A stretch of DNA of 64,000 bases, from contig NZ_CP033219.1 in assembly GCF_004006175.1 (NCBI RefSeq), forward strand, positions 2,356,001 to 2,420,000, written 5' to 3'. Of the stretch, positions 16,524 through 25,500 are shown piece by piece. The first letter of the stretch is position 1. Every line of letters starts with the position of its first letter. The translations under genes and the position numbers were made by a program. Under the pieces are notes generated by a model. It was not told the DNA's origin, ran no database searches, and worked only from the letters and a program-made list of their open reading frames with translations. This DNA comes from Parasedimentitalea marina (GTDB taxonomy: Bacteria > Pseudomonadota > Alphaproteobacteria > Rhodobacterales > Rhodobacteraceae).

Positions 16524-17915
16524 ATGTCCGACACCCGCACAGAAACCGATAGCTTTGGACCACTCGAAGTTCCCTCAGAAAAGTATTGGGGCGCACAAAC
16601 GCAGCGCTCGATCATCAACTTTCCAATTGGATGGGAACGTCAGCCGATCGCCATTGTCCGCGCGTTGGGAGTGATCAAAAAAGCCTGCGCACAAACCAAC
16701 ATCGAACTCGGCAAGTTGGACGCTGAACGCGGAGCGGCGATCATTCAAGCAGCAGATGAGGTGTACGCAGGCAAGTTTGACGACAATTTTCCACTGGTGG
16801 TGTGGCAGACGGGGTCTGGCACCCAGTCAAACATGAACTCCAACGAGGTCATTGCCAACCGGGCGATTGAAATTCTCGGCGGCGTCATTGGCTCAAAGGA
16901 GCCGGTTCACCCCAATGATCACTGCAACATGGGCCAGTCCTCCAACGACACCTTCCCCACTGCGATGCATATTGCAACGGCGGAAACCGCACATGACATA
17001 CTGCTGCCGGGATTGAAAAAGCTGCTCGCCGCGATGGAGAAAAAGGTCGAGGAATTCGACGGTATTATCAAAATCGGTCGCACCCACACCCAAGATGCCA
17101 CTCCGTTGACCCTTAGCCAGGAGTTTTCCGGCTACACGCACCAAATTGCGATGGGGATCAAGCGGGTCGAAACCGCACTTGGCGCGATCTATGAACTGGC
17201 GCAGGGCGGCACGGCCGTCGGCACTGGCCTGAATACTCCAGTTGGCTGGGGCGAGAAAGTCGCCGCCAATATGGCCGAAATCACCGGCCTGCCTTTTGTC
17301 ACTGCGCCAAACAAATTTGAGGCATTGGCGGCACATGACGCCATGGTTGAAATCTCAGGCGCGCTTAAAGTTGTCGCTGTGTCACTGTTCAAGATCGCCA
17401 ATGACATTCGCCTGCTGGGCTCAGGCCCGCGCTGTGGCCTGGGTGAACTGATCTTGCCAGAAAATGAGCCTGGATCGTCGATCATGCCTGGCAAAGTCAA
17501 CCCAACCCAATGCGAGGCCTTGACTCAAGTCTGCGCCCAGGTGTTGGGTAACGATGCTGCTGTCGGCTTTGCCGGCTCACAGGGGCACTTTGAGCTGAAC
17601 GTCTACAAGCCGATGATGGCTTATAACGTTTTGCAATCCATGCAATTGCTGGGCGATGCGGCTTCGGCCTTTACTGATAATTTGGTCTTGGATCTGCAGG
17701 CAGATCGAGACCGCATCGAAACCTTGATGCGTGAAAGCCTGATGTTGGTTACTGCCCTCGCGCCTGAGATTGGCTATGACAATGCCACCAAAGTAGCCAA
17801 AACTGCCCATAAAAACAAAACCACACTCAAGCACGAAGCAATTGAACTGGGATTTGTCGATGAGGAAACCTTTGATCGGGTTGTGCGTCCGGAAAATATG
17901 GTAGGACCCAAGTAA
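16524..17915 (+). CDS. fumC: Fumarate hydratase class II
   Basis: A 463-residue iron-independent fumarase that interconverts fumarate and L-malate in the TCA cycle. Diagnostic motifs are [14 protein letters not shown], the histidine-bearing [12 protein letters not shown], and the superfamily signature [13 protein letters not shown] with the mobile catalytic serine. Length is normal. Its stop overlaps the start of a DUF4169 gene (TAATG), which begins a run of three tiny genes. Confidence 0.97.
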   Translation: MSDTRTETDSFGPLEVPSEKYWGAQTQRSIINFPIGWERQPIAIVRALGVIKKACAQTNIELGKLDAERGAAIIQAADEVYAGKFDDNFPLVVWQTGSGTQSNMNSNEVIANRAIEILGGVIGSKEPVHPNDHCNMGQSSNDTFPTAMHIATAETAHDILLPGLKKLLAAMEKKVEEFDGIIKIGRTHTQDATPLTLSQEFSGYTHQIAMGIKRVETALGAIYELAQGGTAVGTGLNTPVGWGEKVAANMAEITGLPFVTAPNKFEALAAHDAMVEISGALKVVAVSLFKIANDIRLLGSGPRCGLGELILPENEPGSSIMPGKVNPTQCEALTQVCAQVLGNDAAVGFAGSQGHFELNVYKPMMAYNVLQSMQLLGDAASAFTDNLVLDLQADRDRIETLMRESLMLVTALAPEIGYDNATKVAKTAHKNKTTLKHEAIELGFVDEETFDRVVRPENMVGPK

Positions 17916-18091
17916 TGGCAGAACCGGTCAACCTGAACCGGTTCAAAAAAAATGCTGCACGGGCTGAGAAAAAGGCCCGTGCGACTCAGAACGCAGTTAA
18001 ATTTGGCCGCACCAAAGCTGAGAAGAAGCTGGATCGCACAAAACGAGACAACACCAAGCGTGACCTTGATGGTCACCAAAGTGACACGTGA
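17915..18091 (+). CDS. DUF4169 family small basic protein
   Basis: A 58-residue, highly charged protein ([20 protein letters not shown] at the start, lysine/arginine-rich throughout). The pattern is that of DUF4169, a short family common in Rhodobacteraceae. It overlaps the fumC stop by one base and its own stop overlaps the next gene, so it is almost certainly co-translated. Its composition suggests a nucleic-acid or acidic-protein partner, but no function is known. Confidence 0.8.
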   Translation: MAEPVNLNRFKKNAARAEKKARATQNAVKFGRTKAEKKLDRTKRDNTKRDLDGHQSDT

Positions 18092-18306
18092 ACAGTCGCC
18101 CCCGAAAACACTCTCTGACACTGCGCGGACACCGTACTTCCGTGTCCCTTGAGGACGAGTTCTGGTCAGCTTTTCGCAAAATCGCCGAAGAGGACGGCTG
18201 TCCAATCAACGTTCTGGCAGCAGAAATAGACGAATCTCGTGGAGCGGACTGCGGCTTGGCCTCGGCGATCCGGCTGTTTGTCCTAAGGCGATTAACCAAG
18301 CATTAA
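18088..18306 (+). CDS. Ribbon-helix-helix domain protein
   Basis: This 72-residue protein starts with GTG inside the stop of the DUF4169 gene (GTGA overlap). It has a ribbon-helix-helix pattern: strand HRTSVSLEDEFWSAFRKIAE, a turn, then the helix containing INVLAAEID. This is like the RHH_4 family, which in alphaproteobacteria is found in stand-alone small proteins. A DNA-binding or protein-binding role is possible. No toxin partner of the usual toxin-antitoxin type is adjacent. Confidence 0.8.
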   Translation: MNSRPRKHSLTLRGHRTSVSLEDEFWSAFRKIAEEDGCPINVLAAEIDESRGADCGLASAIRLFVLRRLTKH

Positions 18307-18318
18307 CCTTAATCAAAG

Positions 18319-18341
18319 ACCGTGTGACTATGTCACGGTCT
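18319..18341 (+). promoter_or_regulatory. Hairpin enclosing the start codon of the small protein
   Basis: GACCG-TG-TGAC-TAT-GTCA-CGGTC pairs over nine base pairs with a two-base bulge, and the ATG at 18330 falls in and beside the loop. As RNA it could limit ribosome access, or the dyad could be a protein site. Confidence 0.4.
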
Positions 18342-18560
18342 TTTCGCCCCTTGCCTGCTGACTTCTGGATGCAGCAAATATTCGAGGCAAAATCTGCCCG
18401 CACAGGAGGTGTGGTTCGTCGAAAAATGCAGGACATCGAACGGAATGTGGGTAAACCTCGGTTCGAAGCTGAGCTCATTCGTCGCGGGTATCATGCCGTC
18501 CAGAATGGGGATCAGGTGGTTATCTTCTGCAACAATCAAATCATTCAGATCATTTGCTAG
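18330..18560 (+). CDS. Conserved small protein of unknown function
   Basis: A 76-residue protein starting MSRSFRPLPADFWMQQIFEA; the C-terminal half is GYHAVQNGDQVVIFCN. Similar small proteins occur in Rhodobacteraceae and have sometimes been labelled as a phosphoribosylanthranilate isomerase neighbour, but the length excludes that enzyme and no active site is visible. ATG at 18330 is chosen; a GTG lies two codons upstream. The start codon lies in the loop of an inverted repeat (18319-18341). Confidence 0.6.
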   Translation: MSRSFRPLPADFWMQQIFEAKSARTGGVVRRKMQDIERNVGKPRFEAELIRRGYHAVQNGDQVVIFCNNQIIQIIC

Positions 18561-18609
18561 GAAAAGTCTTCTAAAGACTTTTCCAAAAACTTTTTATCCA
18601 AAAGTTTTT
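18560..18609. terminator. Tandem terminators between convergent genes
   Basis: Two back-to-back hairpins: GGAAAAGTCTT-CTA-AAGACTTTTCC (18560-18584) and AAAAACTTTT/AAAAGTTTTT (18585-18594 with 18600-18609). The second includes part of the P450 stop codon. Both strands carry T-rich runs, fitting bidirectional termination. Confidence 0.75.
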
Positions 18610-19960
18610 AGCGGCGGTCCAGTTTCACCCAAATCCCATCTTGTGAACGGACTGTCAAATGCGCGACAGGTATAGGTTCACGCCCAGCAACAACTTCAAT
18701 TTTGTAGCTGCGCAGAATCATCGATAAGATGAGCGGGCCTTCCACCATGGCAAATCCTGCCCCGGGGCAAACCCTGGCACCTACAGAAAAAGGGATAAAT
18801 GCTTCACGCTGGCAGATTTTACCATTTTCCGTTCCCCAGCGCCCGGGATCAAATCCGTCAGGGTTGTCCCATAATCTGTCATGACGGTGTAAATGCCAGG
18901 GGCTAACCACGAGTTGTGCCCCCACTGGGACATCCCTGTCGCGAAAGTGTTCTACCGGGCAAGCAGCTTGTCGCACCATCATTGGAACCGGTGGATAAAG
19001 CCTCAGGGCCTCACGGAAAACATCCCGGCTCAGCCGCAATTTTGACATCACTGCAAATTCCTGATCTGTCAGGGCCTCTGCCTCCGCAGCCACCCGATCT
19101 TGCCATTCCGGATAAAGCGCCAGCAAATACAACGCCCAGGCCAGTGCTGATGCACTGGTCTCATGTCCCGCCAGGAAGAAGATCGCGACTTGGTCCACCA
19201 TTTCCTCAGTGTCAAATCGCTCTCCGGACACCGGATCCGATGTCGTCATGATTTTCGTCGCCAGATCGTCCGGGGCGTCTCCGGTCGAGATCGCCTGCAT
19301 TCGCTCGGTGGTCAACTGAGTGATCAGTTTACGAATTTCTGCTGCATCCCGTTTGGTCGAAGTCTTGAAGAACCGCGGAATCCAACGCGGTAGTGGAATA
19401 AAAGCAGCCAAATTCAGGATCGGCTGGCTCCTCTGATAATCCCGAAACCGGGTAAACACCTGTGCGGCGATCTCATGCTCAATGGGGATAGAAAACAAGG
19501 ACCGGAATATGACATCTGCGGCCACATGACTGGTATGAGATTCAATCTCGATCGGTTTGTCCAACTGTCCTTGCAAACGCGCAACTGCTGCCTCAGCTGC
19601 ATCCCACATTGCAGGAAAGCTGTCTTTTAACCGTCCGCCCTCAAACGCTGGGTCAATGATCCGACGCTGGCGCTTCCAGGTTTCACCATTGGTCAAAAAA
19701 ACGGAGTTCCCCAGGAGTGGCCGCAGCCCTTCGGCGATACGATTGGATTTAGGGAAATCATCCGGACGCTTTTTCAGCACCTCTTTCACCAAATCAGGCT
19801 GATTTATCAGAAACGATCTAAAAAACGGCGTGCGAAACTCGGCCATCCAAGCGTGATACAATCGGGCTGGCTGTGCTGACAGAATATCCTGACGAAATAG
19901 ACGGAGATAGCGCCATAACGATACTTTCCCAGGTCGGGACGGTGGTTTAGGTGGGATCAT
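18608..19960 (-). CDS. Cytochrome P450
   Basis: A 450-residue soluble P450. The I-helix oxygen-activation motif is AGHETSASALAW, the K-helix ExxR is EALR, and the heme loop is FSVGARVCPGAGF with Cys398 as thiolate ligand. The length and GHETS motif resemble the CYP4/CYP102-like class more than the classic shorter bacterial P450cam type. The substrate is unknown and no ferredoxin or reductase gene is adjacent. Its start overlaps the stop of the alpha/beta hydrolase gene (ATGA), so both are made from one transcript. Confidence 0.92.
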   Translation of the reverse strand: MIPPKPPSRPGKVSLWRYLRLFRQDILSAQPARLYHAWMAEFRTPFFRSFLINQPDLVKEVLKKRPDDFPKSNRIAEGLRPLLGNSVFLTNGETWKRQRRIIDPAFEGGRLKDSFPAMWDAAEAAVARLQGQLDKPIEIESHTSHVAADVIFRSLFSIPIEHEIAAQVFTRFRDYQRSQPILNLAAFIPLPRWIPRFFKTSTKRDAAEIRKLITQLTTERMQAISTGDAPDDLATKIMTTSDPVSGERFDTEEMVDQVAIFFLAGHETSASALAWALYLLALYPEWQDRVAAEAEALTDQEFAVMSKLRLSRDVFREALRLYPPVPMMVRQAACPVEHFRDRDVPVGAQLVVSPWHLHRHDRLWDNPDGFDPGRWGTENGKICQREAFIPFSVGARVCPGAGFAMVEGPLILSMILRSYKIEVVAGREPIPVAHLTVRSQDGIWVKLDRR

Positions 19961-21222
19961 GGCGCGGTCACCGTGGTAAACTTAGACACTGTTTGATCAA
20001 TGCGCGACCGTGACGGCTGACGGTTTCGATAGCGTTCGCGCAGTGTCAAAGGACCGGCCGTAACTTGAAAATAATCATAGTCTCCCGGCCGATCAAAGGC
20101 ACAAAGATACTGGAAATGAAGTCGAAAAAAGCGCCAGCGCAATTCAGCCCACCGCTGCGGGCTTAACGTCTGGGTGAATGCCGCTGAGAAGACCAGAGGC
20201 CAACGTTTCCCGTCCGATGCCACACCACTGACGCTTACTGGGTCACACAGTGCAAAGGCACAGCCATCACCCGGTGCTGTGACATCAACCCATGCCAATT
20301 CGTCCCTTTGTGACAGAAATTTCAAATCCGCGCGTAACCGGTATGCTTTTGGAAGAAATGAAACCATCGGCACCACCTGCCCCAAACTTAAAAAACCCAG
20401 CGGCGGATGGTCATTTGGCAGTCCCGGACGGATAAGGTCAGACAGAGCCGACACAGCAATATGCGCCCCAGAGGAATGCCCGACCACCAGGACTTCGTCC
20501 AGCGTGTCATCAGACAGCGCAGTCTGTATCAGTGCCGTGAACTCGGCAATACGGCCCTCCAAAGCGGGTGAATACGCCCCCTTGGAAGACGCCGAATAGG
20601 CATAGTCATGCATCAGGTAATAAGCGAAAAACTTGCTGTCCATTTTCTTGAACCAACGCAGCAACATTGCCCCTGCACACAAGCCAAAACACAGGCTTAC
20701 CAATTGAACGAGCAGCCCAGTGAGGGCAAAAAAAGCGGCCGTGTCTATAATAATTCGCGCAACACCCCAGGCCACGAGTACGGCCAACAGCGCTTGTATC
20801 AACAACATGCCAACCGGGTATAACGCTGCAATAACAGGCCCTTTACGCAACTGCATCAAGCGGCGCAAAGTTCCGGTTGAGATATAGACCCAAGCTGTAC
20901 GGGCCAATTGCAAGTAGGTCGCCGGAATAGAGTTTTCCATACTTTCGCGCACAATGTCAGACCATACAAGCACCTCAATGTCGGTGGAAACATCAACCTC
21001 ATCAATCATAGAGCGTACCTGCCAACCATAAGGTCCGGGCTTCGTTTTCTTGGCCTTCAGGGCGATATCATAGCCAGAAATCTCGGCCTGCGCCGCGCCC
21101 TCTTTGCGATAGAGTTCACGGTAGCGGCGGGGGTGGATTGGATCGTAACCAGGGATATAAAATACCCGACGCCGACGCACTTTTGTACTTTGCAAATTGG
21201 TACCGCCCCGATCCACCGTCAT
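19957..21222 (-). CDS. Membrane-associated alpha/beta hydrolase
   Basis: This 421-residue protein has a positively charged N-terminus with RRVFYIPGYDP, the first strand and oxyanion region of an alpha/beta hydrolase. Two or three hydrophobic segments interrupt it at about residues 128-190. The nucleophile elbow follows, VVGHSSGAHIAV (serine near residue 248). The membrane insert inside a hydrolase fold is unusual; it may act on a lipid or other hydrophobic substrate at the inner membrane. It is coupled to the downstream P450, suggesting the two act on the same compound. No precise substrate can be named. Confidence 0.7.
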   Translation of the reverse strand: MTVDRGGTNLQSTKVRRRRVFYIPGYDPIHPRRYRELYRKEGAAQAEISGYDIALKAKKTKPGPYGWQVRSMIDEVDVSTDIEVLVWSDIVRESMENSIPATYLQLARTAWVYISTGTLRRLMQLRKGPVIAALYPVGMLLIQALLAVLVAWGVARIIIDTAAFFALTGLLVQLVSLCFGLCAGAMLLRWFKKMDSKFFAYYLMHDYAYSASSKGAYSPALEGRIAEFTALIQTALSDDTLDEVLVVGHSSGAHIAVSALSDLIRPGLPNDHPPLGFLSLGQVVPMVSFLPKAYRLRADLKFLSQRDELAWVDVTAPGDGCAFALCDPVSVSGVASDGKRWPLVFSAAFTQTLSPQRWAELRWRFFRLHFQYLCAFDRPGDYDYFQVTAGPLTLRERYRNRQPSRSRIDQTVSKFTTVTAP

Positions 21223-21290
21223 GCCCTTCTTATTCGTTGGGCACAGCCTAGCGGCTCATTCCGGCAAGAGTAAGACCCTGCATATAAAGT

Positions 21291-21312
21291 AAAAGGGGCC
21301 AATCGACCCCTT
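21291..21312 (-). terminator. Terminator after ccdA
   Basis: On the minus strand AAGGGG-TCGATTGG-CCCCTTTT forms a 6-bp stem ending in four T, five bases beyond the ccdA stop. Confidence 0.7.
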
Positions 21313-21316
21313 ATAC

Positions 21317-22069
21317 TTAACCAAGTGTCGCCAGTGCTGGAAAGGTCTCAAGAAGCCACCAGGAGAACGTAGAAAACAAGCCGGTCACCAGCATCACGCC
21401 AACCAGCAATAACAAACCACCCATGAGTTTCTCGATCAGCCCCATGTGGCGTTTCATTTTGTTCATTAGTACCATTGACCGGCTGAGGAAAATCGCAGCG
21501 ACCAGAAACGGAATGCCGAGGCCAAGCGCATAGATTCCCAGCAGAATGGTTCCCCTCGCAACCGAGGCTTCAGACGCTGCTAAAGACAGGATTGCCCCCA
21601 GTTGTGGTCCGATACAGGGCGTCCAGCCAAAGGCAAATGCAAGGCCCAAGATATAGGCTCCAACCGCTGATCCACCGGATTGACCGGCCTCCATACGCAT
21701 CTCACGATCCAATATTGGAATACGAAAGACCGACAAAAAATGCAGGCCAAAGATGATCACGACAAGTCCAGAAACTTGGGCGAAAAGTTCTTGGTTTTGC
21801 AGAACAAATGCGCCAAACAGCGACGCCGTGAATCCCAACAGCAGGAACACTGTAGACAGGCCCATAACAAAGAAAAGGGCAGCCAAAATCGCCTTACGAC
21901 GGGCCGCACCAGGGTTTTGCATATCTCCTATCGAAACGCCACTCATATAGGCCAGATAGGGCGGCACGATAGGCAACACACAGGGGGAAAGGAAGCTGAT
22001 CAATCCGGCGACCAGCGCGACGAGCATGGCAGGCAGCAGGCCTGCATCAATGATTTCTATACCAAACAT
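21317..22069 (-). CDS. ccdA: Cytochrome c biogenesis / thiol-disulfide transporter CcdA
   Basis: A 250-residue six-helix inner-membrane protein of the DsbD-beta/CcdA family that carries reducing equivalents from cytoplasmic thioredoxin to periplasmic thiol proteins. The first redox cysteine lies in FLSPCVLPIVPPYLAYMSG and the second in FGWTPCIGPQLGAIL, the normal pair. ATG at 22069 is preferred (AGAAGA precedes it). It is divergent from a TusA-like gene, an apt thiol-chemistry neighbour. No ccm genes are near. Confidence 0.92.
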   Translation of the reverse strand: MFGIEIIDAGLLPAMLVALVAGLISFLSPCVLPIVPPYLAYMSGVSIGDMQNPGAARRKAILAALFFVMGLSTVFLLLGFTASLFGAFVLQNQELFAQVSGLVVIIFGLHFLSVFRIPILDREMRMEAGQSGGSAVGAYILGLAFAFGWTPCIGPQLGAILSLAASEASVARGTILLGIYALGLGIPFLVAAIFLSRSMVLMNKMKRHMGLIEKLMGGLLLLVGVMLVTGLFSTFSWWLLETFPALATLG

Positions 22070-22162
22070 TCTTCTGCCATAGCGCACCTGTTTTCAAAGG
22101 TCACGAGGACAGCTGGTCACATCCCTGTGGACAGGATGAATTTTCCGTCATATCTGACTGTT

Positions 22163-22396
22163 ATGAGCGAAATTAGCGAAATAGTAGACGCCATTGGCCT
22201 GTTGTGCCCCCTGCCCGTCCTCAAACTCCGCAAACGGCTGAAGTCGTTGCAGCAAGGTGTAATCCTTCAACTTTTGGCGGACGATCCTGCAGCTGTAATT
22301 GACGTGCCCCATTTTTGCAGTGAAAGCGGTCATACATTGGTGCAGATCACCGAGGCAGACGGCCATCAGATCTACTTAGTCCGCAAAGGCGATTGA
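22163..22396 (+). CDS. TusA-like sulfur carrier protein
   Basis: This 77-residue protein of the SirA/TusA family has the signature LLCPLPVLKLRKRL near the N-terminus, with the sulfur-carrying cysteine in CPxP, and the closing VQITEADGHQIYLVRK strand pair. Members pass persulfide sulfur for tRNA thiolation or cofactor synthesis. ATG at 22163 gives the full family domain. It is divergent from ccdA, and no DsrE/TusBCD partners are near, so its specific acceptor is open. Confidence 0.85.
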   Translation: MSEISEIVDAIGLLCPLPVLKLRKRLKSLQQGVILQLLADDPAAVIDVPHFCSESGHTLVQITEADGHQIYLVRKGD

Positions 22397-22499
22397 CCTA
22401 GCAGCATCGTATCTGCTTCGGCGCAAATGTGCTGCGTGTGAAAAACACCAACTCCGTTTTAACAACCCCACACCGATAGGGCGGCTGGCCACAAATGAA

Positions 22500-22523
22500 A
22501 ACGCCGGGGTTTCCCCCGGCGTT
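22500..22523. terminator. Terminator after rne
   Basis: AACGCCGGGG-TTTC-CCCCGGCGTT forms a perfect 10-bp stem just beyond the rne stop. On the minus strand TTTTC follows. Confidence 0.8.
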
Positions 22524-22536
22524 CCTTATTTCAATT

Positions 22537-25500
22537 TTAGCTTCCCAAAGACCACCAGCCACGTCGTTTAGGCTTGGCTGGTTCCTCTGGCTCCGGAGCG
22601 ACCTCAACAGCTGATACCAACTCGGGCTCGGGCTCTGCCTGCGTGGTCATAGTTTCGACCACCAGCTCGGGCTCAACCGTCTTCTCAACGGCAGCCTCAC
22701 TGATTTCTGGTGCTTTTTCAGACACGCTGTCTGCAACTGCAACAGGCTCAACAACAGCTTCAACCTCCACTGTCGCCGGTGCCTCAACTGGCTCAGGAGC
22801 CGTGTCCACCGCAGTCTCAGGCTGTTCTACGGCAGGCTCTTCAGCAACAACAGGCTCGGCAGCTGGTTCAACACTGACCTCTGGTGCGGCTTCAACCACC
22901 GCTTCTACTGCTACTGGTGCAGTTTCAGGCGTGGGCTCGGCTTTAGCCACGGAAACTTCAGTCTCAGTGGTCTCGACCGCAGCAGTTTCCACCACAGTGG
23001 TTTCACCCTCTACAGCAACCACTTCCTCTACAGCAACCACTTCCTCTACAGCAGCCACTTCCGGAGCGTCAGTCGACGGTGTAGCATCGCCCGCTGCTGC
23101 TTCGGTTTTGGCTTTACTGCCCCGTGAGCGTGACCGGGACCGGGTGCGCTTGGGCTTAGGCTTGGTCTCTTCTTCAGCAGGCTGCTCACCTTCGACTGCT
23201 CCCTCAGTAGGGGCAGCAACCTCGCCCTCAGAAGAGGCCTCGGCAGCAGCAGCGGCATCGGTATTTTCACCGGAACCATCCTCATTGCCGTTTTCGGCCC
23301 CATCGGATTTACCCGACCGACGACGGCGACGACGACGTTTGCGTTTGGGCTTAGTCTCAGATTCGTCCGACGTTTCGACGATATCCACAGTATCAGCGGC
23401 TTCCGGCGCGACGTCGGCGGCATCGTCATCACTGGCTTCAGCCTCTTCAGCATCCACTTGTGCCATCAACGATGTATCAACCGACACCACAGGAGCTGCT
23501 GCGACCTGCACCACCCGGGTCGCAGTCTTGAATTTCTCGAGAGTAAAGTCAGGGCTGACCAAATGCGGGTCGCCTTCAATGCGAACCGACAGACCATAAC
23601 GCGCTTCAATCTGGGCGATATGCTCGCGCTTTTGGTTCATCAGGAAATTGGCAATACTGACCGGGCAGCGCACCAGAACTTCGCGAGAGCGGTTGCGGGT
23701 GCCCTCTTCCTCGATCTGACGCAGAATGGTCAGCGCCATGTTATCGTCCGAGCGGATCAATCCGGTGCCGTGGCACGAAGGGCACGGCTGGGTGGTGGCT
23801 TCAAGCATGCCAGGCCGCAGGCGCTGACGGCTCATCTCCATCAGACCAAAGCCCGAGATACGGCCGATTTGAATGCGGGCGCGATCAGTCTTCAGCTTGT
23901 CTTTGATCTTCTTTTCAACGGCTGCGTTGTTCTTACGCTCATCCATGTCGATGAAGTCGATGACGATCAGACCGGCAAGGTCACGAAGGCGCAACTGACG
24001 GGCCACCTCTTCGGCGGCCTCTAGGTTGGTCTTTGTCGCCGTATCCTCAATCGAGCCTTCTTTGGTGGCCCGACCCGAGTTGACATCGATAGCGACCAGC
24101 GCCTCGGTGACATCAATCACGATATAGCCGCCAGATTTCAGCTGAACGGTTGGGTTGAACATGCCCCCCAGATAGCTTTCGACCTGATAACGGGCGAACA
24201 GCGGCAGGGTTTCGTTGTAACGCTTCACGTTCTTGGCGTGCGACGGCATGATCATTTTCATGAAGTCTTTGGCGATGCGATATCCGCGTTCACCTTCGAC
24301 AAACACTTCATCAATTTCGCGGTTATACAGGTCGCGGATCGACCGTTTAATCAAATCGCCTTCTTCATAGATCTTGGCAGGCGCGATAGATTTCAGCGTC
24401 AACTCGCGGATCTGCTCCCACAGGCGTTGCAGGTATTCGTAATCGCGCTTGATCTCAGCCTTGGTGCGTTTGGCGCCGGCAGTGCGAACGATCAGCCCCG
24501 CGCCCTGAGGCACGTCGATTTCGTTGGCGATTTCCTTTAGCTTCTTGCGGTCAACAGCATTGGTAATTTTGCGGGAAATGCCGCCACCACGGGCGGTGTT
24601 GGGCATCAGAACGCAATACCGACCAGCCAGCGACAGATATGTGGTCAAAGCAGCGCCTTTGTTGCCGCGCTCTTCTTTGACAACCTGCACCAGTAGAACC
24701 TGGCGAACTTTGATAACTTCCTGGATCTTGTAGCGGCGCGGACGTGGTTTACGGCGTGGACGAATGTCTTCGCTGTCATCTTCGTCAGCAACAGATTCGA
24801 TTGTGCTGTCTTTCGACGTGGCATCTGCACGGCTATCTTCCGCATCCGGCTCGTCGTCGCCCGGCGCCTTTGCTTCGGCGGGTTCGCCGTCTGCAACCGG
24901 TGCTTCTTTAGGTGTGTCGTTGGCTGCATCGTCCTGAACGACTGGTTCGGCGACGGTTTCCTCTGCGGAAGCTATAGCCTCAGCAACGGGCGCAACTTCG
25001 GCGACGGCATCAACAGCAACAGTTTCTCCGGCAGCTGGTTCTACAACAGCTGTTTCCACAGCAACTGGTTCTGCAGTCTCCGCAGTTTCGTCTTGAGCTT
25101 CGGATTGTTCCTGAACAGGTTCTTCAACCGGAGTTTCCGCCACAGTCTCCATTGGAGAACTGCCTTCGGCTGTGCCAAGCACATTCGAAGACCCAGCTTC
25201 AGCCTCGCCCTCATCGCTAAGATCGATAGTTTCCATACCGGAAATTTCGGCCTTAGGGACGTCAACTTCTTTGGTCTCGACCGCATCCTTGGTGGCCACG
25301 TCTTCGGCTTTTGTGCGGTTGCGAGAACGCGAGCGGCGCGGTTTGGTAGGTTTGTTGTCTTCTTCATCATCCTTGGCGCGCATAGCCTCGGCATAGACGC
25401 GCTCTTCTTCCATCAGAGCTTCGCGATCAGCGATCGGAATCTGATAGTAATCGGGATGAATTTCCGAAAACGCCAAAAATCCATGGCGATTGCCGCCATA

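Noticed and set aside
18088-18560. Toxin-antitoxin pair
   Set aside because: The ribbon-helix-helix protein could suggest an antitoxin, but its neighbour has no toxin fold (RelE, ParE, VapC type) and both look like conserved chromosomal genes.
21680-22162. Long N-terminal extension of the TusA-like protein
   Set aside because: The upstream part of the frame is antisense to ccdA; the family domain starts cleanly at 22163.
23012-23065. CRISPR-like array
   Set aside because: The repeats are adjacent, lie in frame inside rne and have no spacers; no cas genes are in the window.
22574-23599. Long plus-strand open frame opposite rne (341 codons)
   Set aside because: It is the shadow of the low-complexity, repeat-coding part of rne; its serine/threonine-rich sequence has no domain and no ribosome site.
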